Assembly (NCBI GenBank): GCA_029817715.1
Contig: JARUPY010000292.1
Coordinates: forward strand, 3,737,001-3,801,000
DNA: 64,000 nt
Origin: Melastoma dodecandrum
Taxonomy: Eukaryota; Streptophyta; Magnoliopsida; Myrtales; Melastomataceae
Reading direction: 5' to 3'
Below, in pieces: positions 8,379-17,095 of this stretch (its first letter is position 1; every line of letters begins with the position of its first letter). The notes under the pieces are model-generated. The model did not search any database. It saw only the letters and a program-made list of their open reading frames with translations, and was not told the DNA's origin. Position numbers and translations under genes: made by a program.

Positions 8379-8700
8379 CCGCCAGGGCCACCGCCGAGCG
8401 CAACGCCGCGGTACGCGACACAAGTCAGGACAAGGTCGGATCGGCTGCCCGATCCTTCCCCTCATCGTGAGGTGCCGGACTGGGATCCACCAGGCCACAA
8501 TCCTGCCGTGTCTCATGGCTTTGCCGGGGCGTACGGCGGCAAGGCTCCGTTCTCCCGCGCCCTGTCGCCATGCCGGGTCCCATGCCGCGGAGCCGCGCCT
8601 GAGCAGGTTTCGCAAAGGCGCTCGCCGGCTTCGCGACGAGAACCTGCGGTCAACCCGAGGCCCCAGCGGACGAAGCGTCGGCCTGCCAACGCGAGTCCGC
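8379..8700. other. Non-coding interval with a half repeat and a full ~100-bp repeat
   Basis: Between the convergent moaE and the 48-residue membrane protein gene. It holds a solitary left arm of the 113-bp element (8460-8474, CCTCATCGTGAGGTG) and, at its right end, the ~100-bp dispersed repeat. No gene is supported. Confidence 0.6.
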
Positions 8701-8701
8701 T
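8600..8701 (+). repeat. Dispersed ~100-bp repeat, copy A
   Basis: Begins TGAGCAGGTTTCGCAAAGG and ends near CCTGCCAACGCGAGTCCGCT. Closely matches copy C on the other strand (45009-45110) and copy B (19628-19714). Conserved blocks include GGTTTCGCAAAGG, CCGGCT, AACCTGCGGTC and GCGGACGAAGCGTCGGCCTGCC. Its end touches the stop codon of the small gene at 8701. Confidence 0.85.
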
Positions 8702-8847
8702 CAGACGATCAGCGCGCTGAGCAGTACCGCCACGACGGCGCCGGCCACGGCGATGCCCAAAAGAATCACGCTGCTGAGCTGATCGCCGTTGTCGACCGAT
8801 CGGCCAAGGCCGAGGGAATAGCTCGGGGTCTCGCCAAAGGTGCTCAT
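8701..8847 (-). CDS. 48-residue single-span membrane protein
   Basis: A small gene with a strong ribosome site (AGGAG, 7 nt before ATG 8847). The product has a polar N-terminal half containing SYSLGLGRSVDNGDQ and one hydrophobic helix covering about residues 27-47, ending ALIV. The good start signal, clean hydrophobic span and position between a repeat and a divergent transporter gene make it believable. Topology is probably N-in or N-out single span in the inner membrane; function unknown. It does not match a family I recognise. Confidence 0.65.
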   Translation of the reverse strand: MSTFGETPSYSLGLGRSVDNGDQLSSVILLGIAVAGAVVAVLLSALIV

Positions 8848-9000
8848 CGCTCGCTCCTGGCTATGCCGCTGCCGCTGTCCGGCGGCCTCGGGCATAACGC
8901 GCAGGCCGTCGTCCGGTCGCAACGGCTGCGCAGAGTTCCGGCGGTTATCGCACTTGACCTCGGAGGGGCTCACGGCGTTCGTGAGGCCGGCGTAGGAGCA

Positions 9001-10149
9001 ATGATGTCGGACAGCAGGCTCAAGGACCTGGACGGCCCGGTCGGGCCCTGGCGCGGGGCGGCACCGCTCGCCGCGTCCGGGATCGCGGTGGTGTGTTTCG
9101 TGGCCGTGATGGCGCTGGCCTGGATGTCGGTGGGCACGCTGCTCCTGATCTTCGCCGGCGTGCTCCTCGGCGTCTTCCTGGACGGGCTGACCCGCGGGCT
9201 CGGTCATGTCCTGCCCCTGCCCCGCGCCCTGCGGCTGACCATCGCCAGCCTCGCCGTGGCGGTCGCGGTGATCGGGTTCGGCAGCTACGGCGGCGCCACG
9301 ATCGTTCAGCAGGGGCGCGACCTGGGCACCACGATCAAGGATCAGGCCGGCACGGTGACGGCTTGGCTCTCCGAGCGCGGCATCGACGTTCCGAGCTTCG
9401 CGCCGCAGGCCGGGGGCAAGGACGGCTCGACGGAATCCGGGCAGCGCGAGGGCGGGCTCGGCGGGCTCGCCAACGGGCTCCTGAAGGGCAGCGGCTCGAT
9501 CGTCTCGGATGCCGGCAGCGTCCTGGGACCGGCGGCCACGGTGATCCTCGGGCTGTTCGACGCCCTGGGCAACCTGCTGGTCATCGCCTTCCTGGGGCTC
9601 GCCTTCGCGGCCGACCCGCAGGCCTACCGGGACGGCGTCGTCCGATTCGTGCCGCCGCAGAAGCGCCGGCGCGCCGCCAAGGTCCTCGATGGGGCGGGGG
9701 AGACCCTGCGGCACTGGCTGTTCGGCCAGCTGATCATCATGGCGGTGATCTTCCTGTGCACCTGGGCGGGGCTGGCCTTCCTGGGGATCGGCGGCGCGCT
9801 GATCCTCGGCCTCCAGGCGGGCCTGCTCGCCTTCGTGCCGACGGTCGGCCCGCTCGTGGCCGGCCTCGTGATCGTCCTCGCCGCCCTCGCTTCCGGGGCG
9901 AGTGCTGTGGTCGGCGCGATCGGCGTCTACCTGGCGGTGCAGTGCCTGGAGAGCTACGGGCTGACGCCCTTCATCCAGAAGCGCGCCCTCGACATCCCCC
10001 CGGCCACGATCTTCGCCGGGCAGCTGATCCTCGGCGTGATCTTCGGCCTCTGGGGCATCGCCCTGGCGCTGCCGCTGATGGCCGTGATCAAGGTCCTGCT
10101 GGAGCAGCTCTACGTGGAGGATACGCTCCACGAGCAGCCGAGCACCTGA
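9001..10149 (+). CDS. AI-2E/PerM family membrane transporter
   Basis: A 382-residue polytopic membrane protein. Two helices at about residues 22-65 and a third at 75-97 are followed by a long loop (roughly 100-170, rich in Gly, Ser and charged residues) and a further group of helices to residue 370. The C-terminal segment FAGQLILGVIFGLWGIALALP is the hallmark of the AI-2E transporter (UPF0118/PerM) family. Members have been linked to autoinducer-2 export and to Na+/H+ antiport, so substrate is open. AGGAG is 2 nt from ATG 9001 and 5 nt from ATG 9004; the second may be the real start. Confidence 0.85.
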   Translation: MMSDSRLKDLDGPVGPWRGAAPLAASGIAVVCFVAVMALAWMSVGTLLLIFAGVLLGVFLDGLTRGLGHVLPLPRALRLTIASLAVAVAVIGFGSYGGATIVQQGRDLGTTIKDQAGTVTAWLSERGIDVPSFAPQAGGKDGSTESGQREGGLGGLANGLLKGSGSIVSDAGSVLGPAATVILGLFDALGNLLVIAFLGLAFAADPQAYRDGVVRFVPPQKRRRAAKVLDGAGETLRHWLFGQLIIMAVIFLCTWAGLAFLGIGGALILGLQAGLLAFVPTVGPLVAGLVIVLAALASGASAVVGAIGVYLAVQCLESYGLTPFIQKRALDIPPATIFAGQLILGVIFGLWGIALALPLMAVIKVLLEQLYVEDTLHEQPST

Positions 10150-10168
10150 GCGGCGGCCTCCCGCCGCG

Positions 10169-11401
10169 TCAGCCGCGCAGGGCGTCCTCGATCATCCGGG
10201 CCACCGCCAGGGCGCGCCCGTCGTCGCCGAAGCGGCCGATCACCTGCACGCCGACCGGTAGACGGTCGCCCGGCACCGGGACGTTCACGCAGGGCACGCC
10301 CATCAGCGTCCAGAGCTGGTTGAAGCGCGGATCCCCCGTCGCGGCGAGGGTCGCGGGGGCGGGGCCGGGCGCGGAAAAGGTCAGGATCGCGTCGTAACCG
10401 GCGAACAGGTCCTTCAGCGCCCGCCGGGCCCGGTGGGCGTGGCGACGCGCATCGTCGTAGGCGGCGGCATCGATCGCCGCGCCCGCATCGAGATGCTCCC
10501 GGACGAGGGGCGGCAGGGCTTCGGCCTGCGTGTCGTATTCCCAGGCGAGCGCCAGCCGGCCCTCGTAGTTCTGGATCAGATTGTGGCGTTCCCAGGCCTG
10601 CCCCAGTGCCGGCGGCAGGGCGAGATCGCTGACCCGTGCCCCGGCCCGCTCCGCCGCCTGCCCGGCCCTGGCCAGTGCGGCTTCAGCCTCGGGCTGGGCA
10701 GCCCCGGCGAAACTCTGCCGCACGAGCCCGATCCGGGGACCTGAGCCCGCCTCCGCCCCGTCGATCTGCGGCCGGCCGGGCACCAGCGCCAGGGCATGGG
10801 CGACGTCCGCGACTCCGGCCGCGAACAGTCCGACCGTGTCCAGCGCCCAGGAATAGGTCTTCACACCGACAGTCGGGATCAGCCGGAAGGACGGCTTCAC
10901 CGCCGCGCAGCCGCAATAGCTCGCGGGCCGGATCACCGAGCCCGCCGTCTGCGTGCCCAGCGCCAGCGGCAGCATGCCGGCGCCGACCGCGGCGGCCGAG
11001 CCCGCCGACGAGCCGCCGGGCGTATGGCCGGGATCGTGCGGGTTGACGGTTTCGGTCGGGTCGCTGCTGGCGAAAGCCGTGGTGGTGGTCTTGGCCAGCG
11101 CCACCGCGCCGAGGCCCTTCAGCCGCGCCACCACGGCGGCATCCCCCCGCGGGTGCCAGCCCTGGTAGATCGACGAGCCCATCTGCGTCGGCAGGCCGGC
11201 GCTGTCGATGATGTCCTTCACGCCCACCGCGATGCCGGCGAGCGGCCCCGTCTCCGGGATCGCCAGCGCCGCGTCGAGGGTGACCAGCGCGCGCAGCTCC
11301 GGCTCCCGGGCGGCAATCGCCGTCCGGCAGAGATCGATCGCGCCCGTGGGCGTCAGGGTGCCGGCGTCGATGCGGGCGCGGAGGTCGAGGAGCGAGAGCA
11401 T
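10169..11401 (-). CDS. Amidase (amidase signature family)
   Basis: A 410-residue amidase-signature enzyme, hydrolysing an amide bond in an unknown substrate. The catalytic lysine lies in GIAVGVKDIIDSAG; the Gly/Ser-rich signature is PGGSSAGSAAAVGAGMLPLA followed by GTQTAGSVIRPASYCG, giving the Ser-cisSer-Lys triad. A GatA role is unlikely because no gatC or gatB is adjacent and GatA is usually longer. ATG 11401 (MLSLLDLRARIDAG) is the family-like start; the frame is open to 11464. Divergent from the extensin-like gene. Confidence 0.87.
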   Translation of the reverse strand: MLSLLDLRARIDAGTLTPTGAIDLCRTAIAAREPELRALVTLDAALAIPETGPLAGIAVGVKDIIDSAGLPTQMGSSIYQGWHPRGDAAVVARLKGLGAVALAKTTTTAFASSDPTETVNPHDPGHTPGGSSAGSAAAVGAGMLPLALGTQTAGSVIRPASYCGCAAVKPSFRLIPTVGVKTYSWALDTVGLFAAGVADVAHALALVPGRPQIDGAEAGSGPRIGLVRQSFAGAAQPEAEAALARAGQAAERAGARVSDLALPPALGQAWERHNLIQNYEGRLALAWEYDTQAEALPPLVREHLDAGAAIDAAAYDDARRHAHRARRALKDLFAGYDAILTFSAPGPAPATLAATGDPRFNQLWTLMGVPCVNVPVPGDRLPVGVQVIGRFGDDGRALAVARMIEDALRG

Positions 11402-11492
11402 TTTGTATTCAGTGCTCCGGAGGTGGCCCCTGTCAACAGAGCCACAGGGCGCGGCATTCGCCAAACGGCGTTGACGAACGCTTTACGCGAAA

Positions 11493-12500
11493 GTGCGCAT
11501 CGTCCGCGTCATGTGGCGTGGCGTATCCCTGTTCTCGGCCCTGGCGCTGTTCGGCGCGGGCCTCACCGCGTGCTCGATCAACCATTTCGAGCGACGCGAG
11601 CCGTGGCGCGATCAGGCGGAGCAGGTCTGCCTGGCCAAGAAGCTGGTGGAGCGCACCGAGTTCATCACGCCGATCGCCGCAATGGATGGACCCGGCCCCT
11701 GCGGCATGCAGCAGCCGTTCCGGGTGACGCGGCTCGGCGGCGGATCGGTTGTGCTGAAGCAGCGGATGACGCTCGGCTGCCCGGCGCTCGCCGAGGCCGA
11801 GGCGTGGCTCGCCGACACGATCCAGCCCGCCGCCAATCTCTATTTCGGCGTGCCGGTGGCCGAGATCAACGCGGGCTCCTATTCCTGCCGCGGCCGCAAC
11901 AACCAAGCGGGTGCCAAACTCTCCGAGCACGGCTTCGGCAACGCCATCGACCTGATGTCGGTGAAGCTCGCCGACGGGCACGTCATCACGGTGAAGGGCG
12001 GCTGGCGCGGCACGGAGGCCGAGCAGGGCTTCCTGCGCGAGATCTTCCTGGGGGCCTGCCAGCGCTTCACCACGGTGCTGGCGCCCGGCTCCAACGTGTT
12101 CCACTACGACCACATCCACGTGGACCTCGCCCGGCACGACCCGCGTGGCCTGCGGCGGATCTGCCAGCCGCTGATCAAGTTCACGCCGCAGCTCGGCACC
12201 GGCGTCGAGCGGCCCCTGTCGCGCCCTGTCCCGCCGCCGCGCCAGCCCGCCGCCCCGCAGGCCCCGGTGGATATCGAGGAGGACGATCCCTACGGCGTCG
12301 CGCCGATGTCGAAGGCAGCGAGCCCGACGCAGGTTGCCCGCGCCCCGGCGCGTGTGCCCGCGGCCACAGCCTACACCGCGGCGGCGCCGGTACGGCCCGC
12401 ACCGCGTGTCGCGACCGCTGCGCCTGAGGAGCCGGAGCAGGCCGACGACGAGCCGCTCCAGCTCGGCGCACCGGCGCCCGGCACGGGGCCCATCTACTGA
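11493..12500 (+). CDS. Extensin-like C-terminal family lipoprotein (putative cell-wall hydrolase)
   Basis: A 335-residue exported protein. Its N-terminal helix ends in a lipobox (LTAC), so it is likely a lipoprotein. The core holds KLSEHGFGNAIDLMSVKL and FHYDHIHVDLARHDP, the His/Asp pattern shared by extensin-like proteins and metal-dependent peptidases of the M15 fold. The last ~110 residues are a Pro/Ala-rich low-complexity tail. The frame can start at GTG 11493 or ATG 11511, and the latter gives a better signal peptide. A role in peptidoglycan trimming is inferred from fold only. Confidence 0.82.
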   Translation: MRIVRVMWRGVSLFSALALFGAGLTACSINHFERREPWRDQAEQVCLAKKLVERTEFITPIAAMDGPGPCGMQQPFRVTRLGGGSVVLKQRMTLGCPALAEAEAWLADTIQPAANLYFGVPVAEINAGSYSCRGRNNQAGAKLSEHGFGNAIDLMSVKLADGHVITVKGGWRGTEAEQGFLREIFLGACQRFTTVLAPGSNVFHYDHIHVDLARHDPRGLRRICQPLIKFTPQLGTGVERPLSRPVPPPRQPAAPQAPVDIEEDDPYGVAPMSKAASPTQVARAPARVPAATAYTAAAPVRPAPRVATAAPEEPEQADDEPLQLGAPAPGTGPIY

Positions 12501-12663
12501 GCGCCGGAGGGATGCGCGGCGTTGTGGCGGACGCCGCACGACTGTAGCGGCGACGCCGCACCGCCCGCCAAAGCGTAGCTCCGCGATCGTCGGAGCTTGA
12601 CTGGCGGCGCGCCGACGGCATCGTTCTCCGATGCAGGACCGTTCATCCGTCGAGGCTCGCGCC

Positions 12664-13125
12664 ATGCGCCCGATCCTGAACGGCCTCGCCCTCGGGCTGG
12701 CCCTCATCGCGTTGGTGCAGCCGGCGCTCGCCCGCTCGGCGCGCGAGGATATCGAGCCCGCCGAGGAGCGGGAATTCCCGTTCGACGCGCAGATCCCCGG
12801 CTGCCAGGACCCCTCGGTTCTGGAGCGGGTCTCGACCAACTTCGCCGAGAAGGAGGCGAAGTTCTGGAATTCGTCGATGACGATCCTGTCCTTCGACACG
12901 ATCGAGCGCACCGCCTGGCGCCCCTGGGGCCTCGACACCTATCCGCGCCGGTTCTGCACCGCGACCGTGACGACCTCCGACGGCGTGCGCCGCAAGGTCG
13001 ATTACTCGGTGCGCGAGAGCCTCGGGATCATCGGGGCGACCTGGGGCGTCGAGTTCTGCGTCCACGGGCTCGACCGCGACCTGGCCTACGCCTACGCGAC
13101 GGCCTGCCGGATGGCGCGCCCCTGA
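12664..13125 (+). CDS. Secreted hypothetical protein
   Basis: A 153-residue protein with a signal peptide of about 22 residues (ends PALA). The mature part has a cysteine pair candidate (IPGCQDPSVL, RRFCTATV, VEFCVHGL, TACRMA) and a conserved-looking aromatic core, TAWRPWGLDTYPRRF. I do not recognise a named family. It lies 2 bp before the RNase T2 gene, so the two are probably co-transcribed and both exported. ATG 12664 gives a clean signal peptide; ATG 12631 is also in frame. Confidence 0.75.
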   Translation: MRPILNGLALGLALIALVQPALARSAREDIEPAEEREFPFDAQIPGCQDPSVLERVSTNFAEKEAKFWNSSMTILSFDTIERTAWRPWGLDTYPRRFCTATVTTSDGVRRKVDYSVRESLGIIGATWGVEFCVHGLDRDLAYAYATACRMARP

Positions 13126-13127
13126 CC

Positions 13128-13790
13128 ATGCGCGGCCGCGCCGCCTGCCTCGCCGCCCTGCTGCTCGCCGGGCCGGCCGCCGCCCAGGATTACGGCGGCT
13201 TCGCCCGGCGCGGCACGCCCGGCGAATTCGACTTCTACGTGCTGGCCCTGTCCTGGTCGCCGACCTACTGCGCAAGCACGGGCGACCGCCGCGACGACGT
13301 CCAGTGCGCGCCGGGCCGCGGGCTCGGCTTCGTCGTCCACGGCCTGTGGCCGCAATACAGCCGGGGCTACCCCGAGAACTGCTCGGCCGTGGTGCGCGCG
13401 CCGACCCGTCAGGCGATCGAGGTGGCTGGGCAGGTCTATCCGAGCGAGGGTCTCGCCCGCTACGAGTGGCGCAAGCACGGCACCTGCTCGGGCCTCGACC
13501 CGACCGCCTACTTTGCCGCCGCTCGCGAGGCGCGCCTCGCGGTGACCATCCCGGAGACGCTGAAGGGCGGCGGTCCGCCGCAGACCCTGGCGCCGATCGA
13601 GATCGCCCGGCAGTTCGTCGCCACCAATCGCGGCCTGCGCCCCGACATGATGGCGGTCACCTGCACACGGGGTCAGTTGCAGGAAGTCCGGATCTGCTTT
13701 GGCAAGGACCTGAAGGGCTTCACCCCCTGCCCCGAGGTCGCCCGCAGCAATTGCCGGGCGCCGGAGATCACCCTCGACGCCGCGCGCTGA
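13128..13790 (+). CDS. Ribonuclease T2 family protein, exported
   Basis: A 220-residue periplasmic or secreted RNase that cleaves single-stranded RNA through a 2',3'-cyclic phosphate. Signal peptide to about residue 19 (ends AAAQ). The two catalytic motifs are present: VVHGLWPQY with His 71 and YEWRKHGTC with Glu 113 and His 117. Several cysteines (48, 60, 85, 120 and C-terminal pairs) fit the disulphides of the family. It starts 2 bp after the upstream secreted protein gene. Likely role is scavenging of phosphate and nucleosides. Confidence 0.92.
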   Translation: MRGRAACLAALLLAGPAAAQDYGGFARRGTPGEFDFYVLALSWSPTYCASTGDRRDDVQCAPGRGLGFVVHGLWPQYSRGYPENCSAVVRAPTRQAIEVAGQVYPSEGLARYEWRKHGTCSGLDPTAYFAAAREARLAVTIPETLKGGGPPQTLAPIEIARQFVATNRGLRPDMMAVTCTRGQLQEVRICFGKDLKGFTPCPEVARSNCRAPEITLDAAR

Positions 13791-13856
13791 CTTTCTGGGG
13801 CAGTTGGGGCGTCCGGCTCTGGACCTGAGGCGCCGGATCCGCTTCACCGCGCGTCC

Positions 13857-14705
13857 ATGAACTATCGGCACGCCTTCCACGCCGGCAACCATGCCGACGT
13901 CCTCAAGCACCTCGTCCTGGCGCGGGTGCTCGACCATCTGCGCCTCAAGGACAAGCCGTTCCGGGCGCTCGACGCCTTCGCGGGTCTCGGAATCTATGAC
14001 CTCGCGGCCGACGAGGCGTGCCGCACCGGCGAGTGGCGGGACGGCTGGGGCCGGATGGAGGCGCCTTTCCCGCCGCCCGTGGAGGCGCTGCTCGCACCCT
14101 ATCGGGCGGTGGTGGCGGCCGTGCAGACGCGGTACGGCGCCACCGCCTATCCGGGCTCGCCCGCCGTGATCCGCGAGGCCCTGCGGCCGGGCGACAAGGG
14201 CGTGTTCGTCGAACTGCACCCGGCCGACGCCGAGACGCTGCGGGAGCGCTACGCGCTCGATCCGCGCACGAAGGTCCTGAGCCTCGACGGCTGGACCGCC
14301 GTCAACGCCCAGATCCCCCCGCCCGAGCGGCGCGGCCTCGTGCTGATCGACCCGCCCTACGAGGTGCCCGGCGAGATCGAGCGGCTCGGCGCCCACCTGG
14401 CTCGGGCCGTTGCGAAATGGCCGACCGGCGTGTTCCTGGCCTGGTATCCGGTCAAGGATGCCGCCGCCCTGGAGCGGATGATTCGGGATCTCGACGACGC
14501 TCTGGGCCGCCCGGCCCTTCGTCTCGATCTGCTGATCGACCGGCCGGACGATCCGACACGGCTCACCGGCAGCGGGCTGATCGTGGTCAACCCGCCCTGG
14601 CGCCTCGCCGAGGAGGCCCTGCTGTTCCTGCCGGCCCTCGCCGAGCGTCTGGCGCGCGATGCGTTCGGCGGGTTTCGGTGCGATCCGATCGGCCCTCCGG
14701 CCTGA
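13857..14705 (+). CDS. rlmJ: 23S rRNA (adenine2030-N6)-methyltransferase RlmJ
   Basis: A 282-residue SAM-dependent enzyme that methylates A2030 of 23S rRNA. The N-terminus MNYRHAFHAGNHADVLKHLV is the diagnostic RlmJ (YhiR) start. The AdoMet segment is ALDAFAGLGIYDL and the catalytic motif is DPPYE at residues 165-169. Length matches E. coli RlmJ. Monocistronic by spacing. Confidence 0.95.
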   Translation: MNYRHAFHAGNHADVLKHLVLARVLDHLRLKDKPFRALDAFAGLGIYDLAADEACRTGEWRDGWGRMEAPFPPPVEALLAPYRAVVAAVQTRYGATAYPGSPAVIREALRPGDKGVFVELHPADAETLRERYALDPRTKVLSLDGWTAVNAQIPPPERRGLVLIDPPYEVPGEIERLGAHLARAVAKWPTGVFLAWYPVKDAAALERMIRDLDDALGRPALRLDLLIDRPDDPTRLTGSGLIVVNPPWRLAEEALLFLPALAERLARDAFGGFRCDPIGPPA

Positions 14706-14876
14706 CGGGACAGCTTTGGTTCGACTTCCGCAAGCACTGCCGTGACGAGGCCAGACTACACCGAACGCCGCTCAGTCGATTGTGGCGAGAAAGTCACATT
14801 CATGACGCGATCGGCGCCGGAGATACGGAGATGCTTAAAAAATATGCAAATGCCAGTTCTTTGATTTTGTATCATT

Positions 14877-14923
14877 CGCCGCTCGATGTCAGCTTGGCTG
14901 TAGACGAACCTCAACGAGCGGCG
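14877..14923 (+). promoter_or_regulatory. 5'-leader stem-loop of the porin gene
   Basis: A 9-bp perfect inverted repeat, CGCCGCTCG at 14877-14885 and CGAGCGGCG at 14915-14923. The right arm ends 5 nt before the porin ATG and covers the place of the ribosome-binding site. The upstream DNA (14830-14876) is AT-rich and probably holds the promoter. Confidence 0.5.
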
Positions 14924-14928
14924 ACATC

Positions 14929-16212
14929 ATGCTGACCCGATCCACCTTGACCGGCTTTGCCGCTGTCCTGCTGTCCTCGACCAGCCTCCTGGCGGCCGAT
15001 CTGGCGGCGCCCGCTCCGGCACCCGTCCCGCCCCCGGCCGAGCCCTGCAAGGCCACGCTGCTGGGCCCGACCTATGGCGGCGTGATCAAGGCCAACCCGA
15101 ACCCGACCTGCTTCGCCGCCGGCCCGCTCGGCGACCTCTATGTGGGCGGCGCCGTTACCGGCTACGGCTACACGCAGACCAATCCCTACAGCCCGCTGGT
15201 CTACTCCTCGCCGACGGCGAATCCGGAGCGCGACCGGTCTGCGCGGTTCGACTTCTCGAACATCCAGGGCATCATCCAGAAGCCCGAGGGCGGGTTCCAG
15301 TTCTACATCCAGGCCGGCGGCTACTCGATCCCGCAGCTCGGCTTCCCGACCCTCGGGACCTTCGCGCAGACGGACCTGCTGTTCGGCCCGGTCCCGGTCG
15401 CCTTCGGCAAGATCCAGATCAACGACGAGTGGTCGGTCCAGGGCGGCCGGATGTTCACCCTGATCGGCAGCGAGCTGCTGTTCACCTATCAGAACCTGAA
15501 CATCAACCGCGGCCTCCTGTTCGTGCAGGAGAACTTCATCAACCAGGGCGTGCAGGTCAACTACAGCAGCGGCCCGCTCTCGGTGTCGCTCGCCGGCACG
15601 GACGGGTTCTTCTCCAACGAGATCACGTGGTTCACCGGCAACGTCGCCTACAAGCTCGACGATTACAACACGATCGGCGTCAACGGCGGCCTGAACCTCG
15701 GCCGCACCAACGCCTTCGACCGGAGCGCGCGCTACCAGTTCGCCACGCCCGGTTTCCAGCAGAACAGCGGCATCTTCGACATCAACTACACCTACGCGAA
15801 CGGTCCGTGGATCGTCTCGCCTTACTTCCAGTTCACGAATGTCGAGCGGGATCCCCGCGTGGGCATCAACGCCTCCGCGTCGACCTACGGCGGCGCGCTC
15901 CTGGCGGCCTATTCGTTCACCGACAACTTCTCCCTGGCCGGACGCATCGAGTACACGGAGCAGACCGGCGTGCGGGGCGGAGCGACCCCGAACCTTCTCG
16001 GGTTCGGCTCCGGCAGCAATGCCTTCTCGGTGACCGTGACGCCGACCTTCACGTTCGACCGCTACTTCTTCCGGGTCGAGTACGCGCATGTCGAGCTCGG
16101 CAACATCACCCGGGGCAACCTCGCGGAGGGGACCCTGGGCACCGGTTTCGGCCGGACGGGCAATCGCACCACCCAGGATCGCTACATGGTGGAGACCGGC
16201 ATCACGTTCTGA
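14929..16212 (+). CDS. Outer membrane beta-barrel porin (BBP2-like family)
   Basis: A 427-residue outer membrane protein. Signal peptide of about 22 residues (ends LLAA), then a Pro/Ala linker, then alternating amphipathic strands to a terminal Phe (YMVETGITF), the Bam recognition pattern. The strands GGFQFYIQAGGYSIPQLG, PVAFGKIQINDEWSVQGG and SVTVTPTFTFDRYFFRVEYA resemble the BBP2/OmpL-type porins common in Hyphomicrobiales. It is probably an abundant general-diffusion pore. A strong terminator follows. Confidence 0.85.
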   Translation: MLTRSTLTGFAAVLLSSTSLLAADLAAPAPAPVPPPAEPCKATLLGPTYGGVIKANPNPTCFAAGPLGDLYVGGAVTGYGYTQTNPYSPLVYSSPTANPERDRSARFDFSNIQGIIQKPEGGFQFYIQAGGYSIPQLGFPTLGTFAQTDLLFGPVPVAFGKIQINDEWSVQGGRMFTLIGSELLFTYQNLNINRGLLFVQENFINQGVQVNYSSGPLSVSLAGTDGFFSNEITWFTGNVAYKLDDYNTIGVNGGLNLGRTNAFDRSARYQFATPGFQQNSGIFDINYTYANGPWIVSPYFQFTNVERDPRVGINASASTYGGALLAAYSFTDNFSLAGRIEYTEQTGVRGGATPNLLGFGSGSNAFSVTVTPTFTFDRYFFRVEYAHVELGNITRGNLAEGTLGTGFGRTGNRTTQDRYMVETGITF

Positions 16213-16246
16213 TCCGACGCGTCCCGGCAACCAGGCCGGATCACAG

Positions 16247-16279
16247 AGCCCTCGGCGTCGAGCCGGGGGCTTTTTTTTT
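16247..16279 (+). terminator. Intrinsic terminator of the porin gene
   Basis: A 9-10 bp GC-rich stem (16247-16256 with 16261-16270, one G-U pair) followed by nine T residues at 16271-16279. Confidence 0.92.
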
Positions 16280-16767
16280 GTCGCGGCACCGGGCTCCGTC
16301 GGCCGGTCTCCCGGTGCCGGATCGGACCGGCGTATCCCCTTCAGCCGCGTGAGTCGCGACTGCCGACGGCGCCGGACTTCCGGCCCGGAGGGCGGCACGG
16401 GCTTCAGGACAGTGCATCCGCATCCTGGTGATCGTCCTGCGCCACGACCCGCAGGCGGGGACACCGATTGCAGGCGGTTCGGCCAGTCCGTCCCGGATGG
16501 CGATCCGTGAGTCGCGAACGGCATCGAGGCAGCATCCGCGCGCCCAATTTTTTGCTTCAAAAATTCAAGTATCGAGCGAGAGATGAACGGAGACGATTTT
16601 ATCTAGCTGGAAATAATTCGCCTTCGAGCGTGAATAGACGCAAGTCGTTTTTTCAAAATTCACTTGAGATAATCTGAATTTTTTGAAACACAACTTGCAA
16701 TGTCGCATCGGTGTCTTGTACCATCTGTCCTGCGCCGGCCGATGCCGGACAGGGGACCAACGTTCGC
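16280..16767. other. Non-coding interval with a low-GC island
   Basis: About 490 bp without a supported gene. Roughly 16547-16705 is strikingly AT-rich for this genome (runs such as CAATTTTTTGC, GTCGTTTTTTCAAAATTC and TGAATTTTTTGAAAC). It may hold the promoter and leader of the gene at 16768, a small RNA, or a foreign remnant; nothing decides between these. Confidence 0.5.
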
Positions 16768-17079
16768 ATGGCATCGATCGAGACGCTCTCAGCCGCGCTC
16801 CGGAGCCTCGCGGTGCCCGGGATGTCGCCCAAGGCCTTGCGTGCCGCGGTGCTGGAGAAGCATCCGGAGGCCTCGAAGAAGGATATCGTGCGCGCGGCCT
16901 TCCATGCCCTGATCGAGGCACAGGCGCAGGACGGTTCAGCGATGGAGGCGCTCCACGGCTTCGCCCTTGCCGAGCGCGCATCGGGCGACGACGAACCGGT
17001 ATCCGTCGCGCCGCGGCGCGCGAGGCGGCACCGGCGCAGCATCGAATCGGTTGCCGAGAGGGTCGCTCTCGCGGTTTGA
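16768..17079 (+). CDS. Small hypothetical protein with an N-terminal helical domain
   Basis: A 103-residue cytoplasmic protein. Residues 1-50 read as amphipathic helices (MASIETLSAALRSL, MSPKALRAAVLEKHPEASKK); the C-terminus is very basic (RRARRHRRS). The frame is open back to 16711, but ATG 16768 begins the compact helical domain. No family recognised. The layout (small acidic-basic helical domain, Arg-rich tail) could suit nucleic-acid binding, which is only a guess. Confidence 0.6.
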   Translation: MASIETLSAALRSLAVPGMSPKALRAAVLEKHPEASKKDIVRAAFHALIEAQAQDGSAMEALHGFALAERASGDDEPVSVAPRRARRHRRSIESVAERVALAV

Positions 17080-17095
17080 AGGCCGCAGACGGGTC

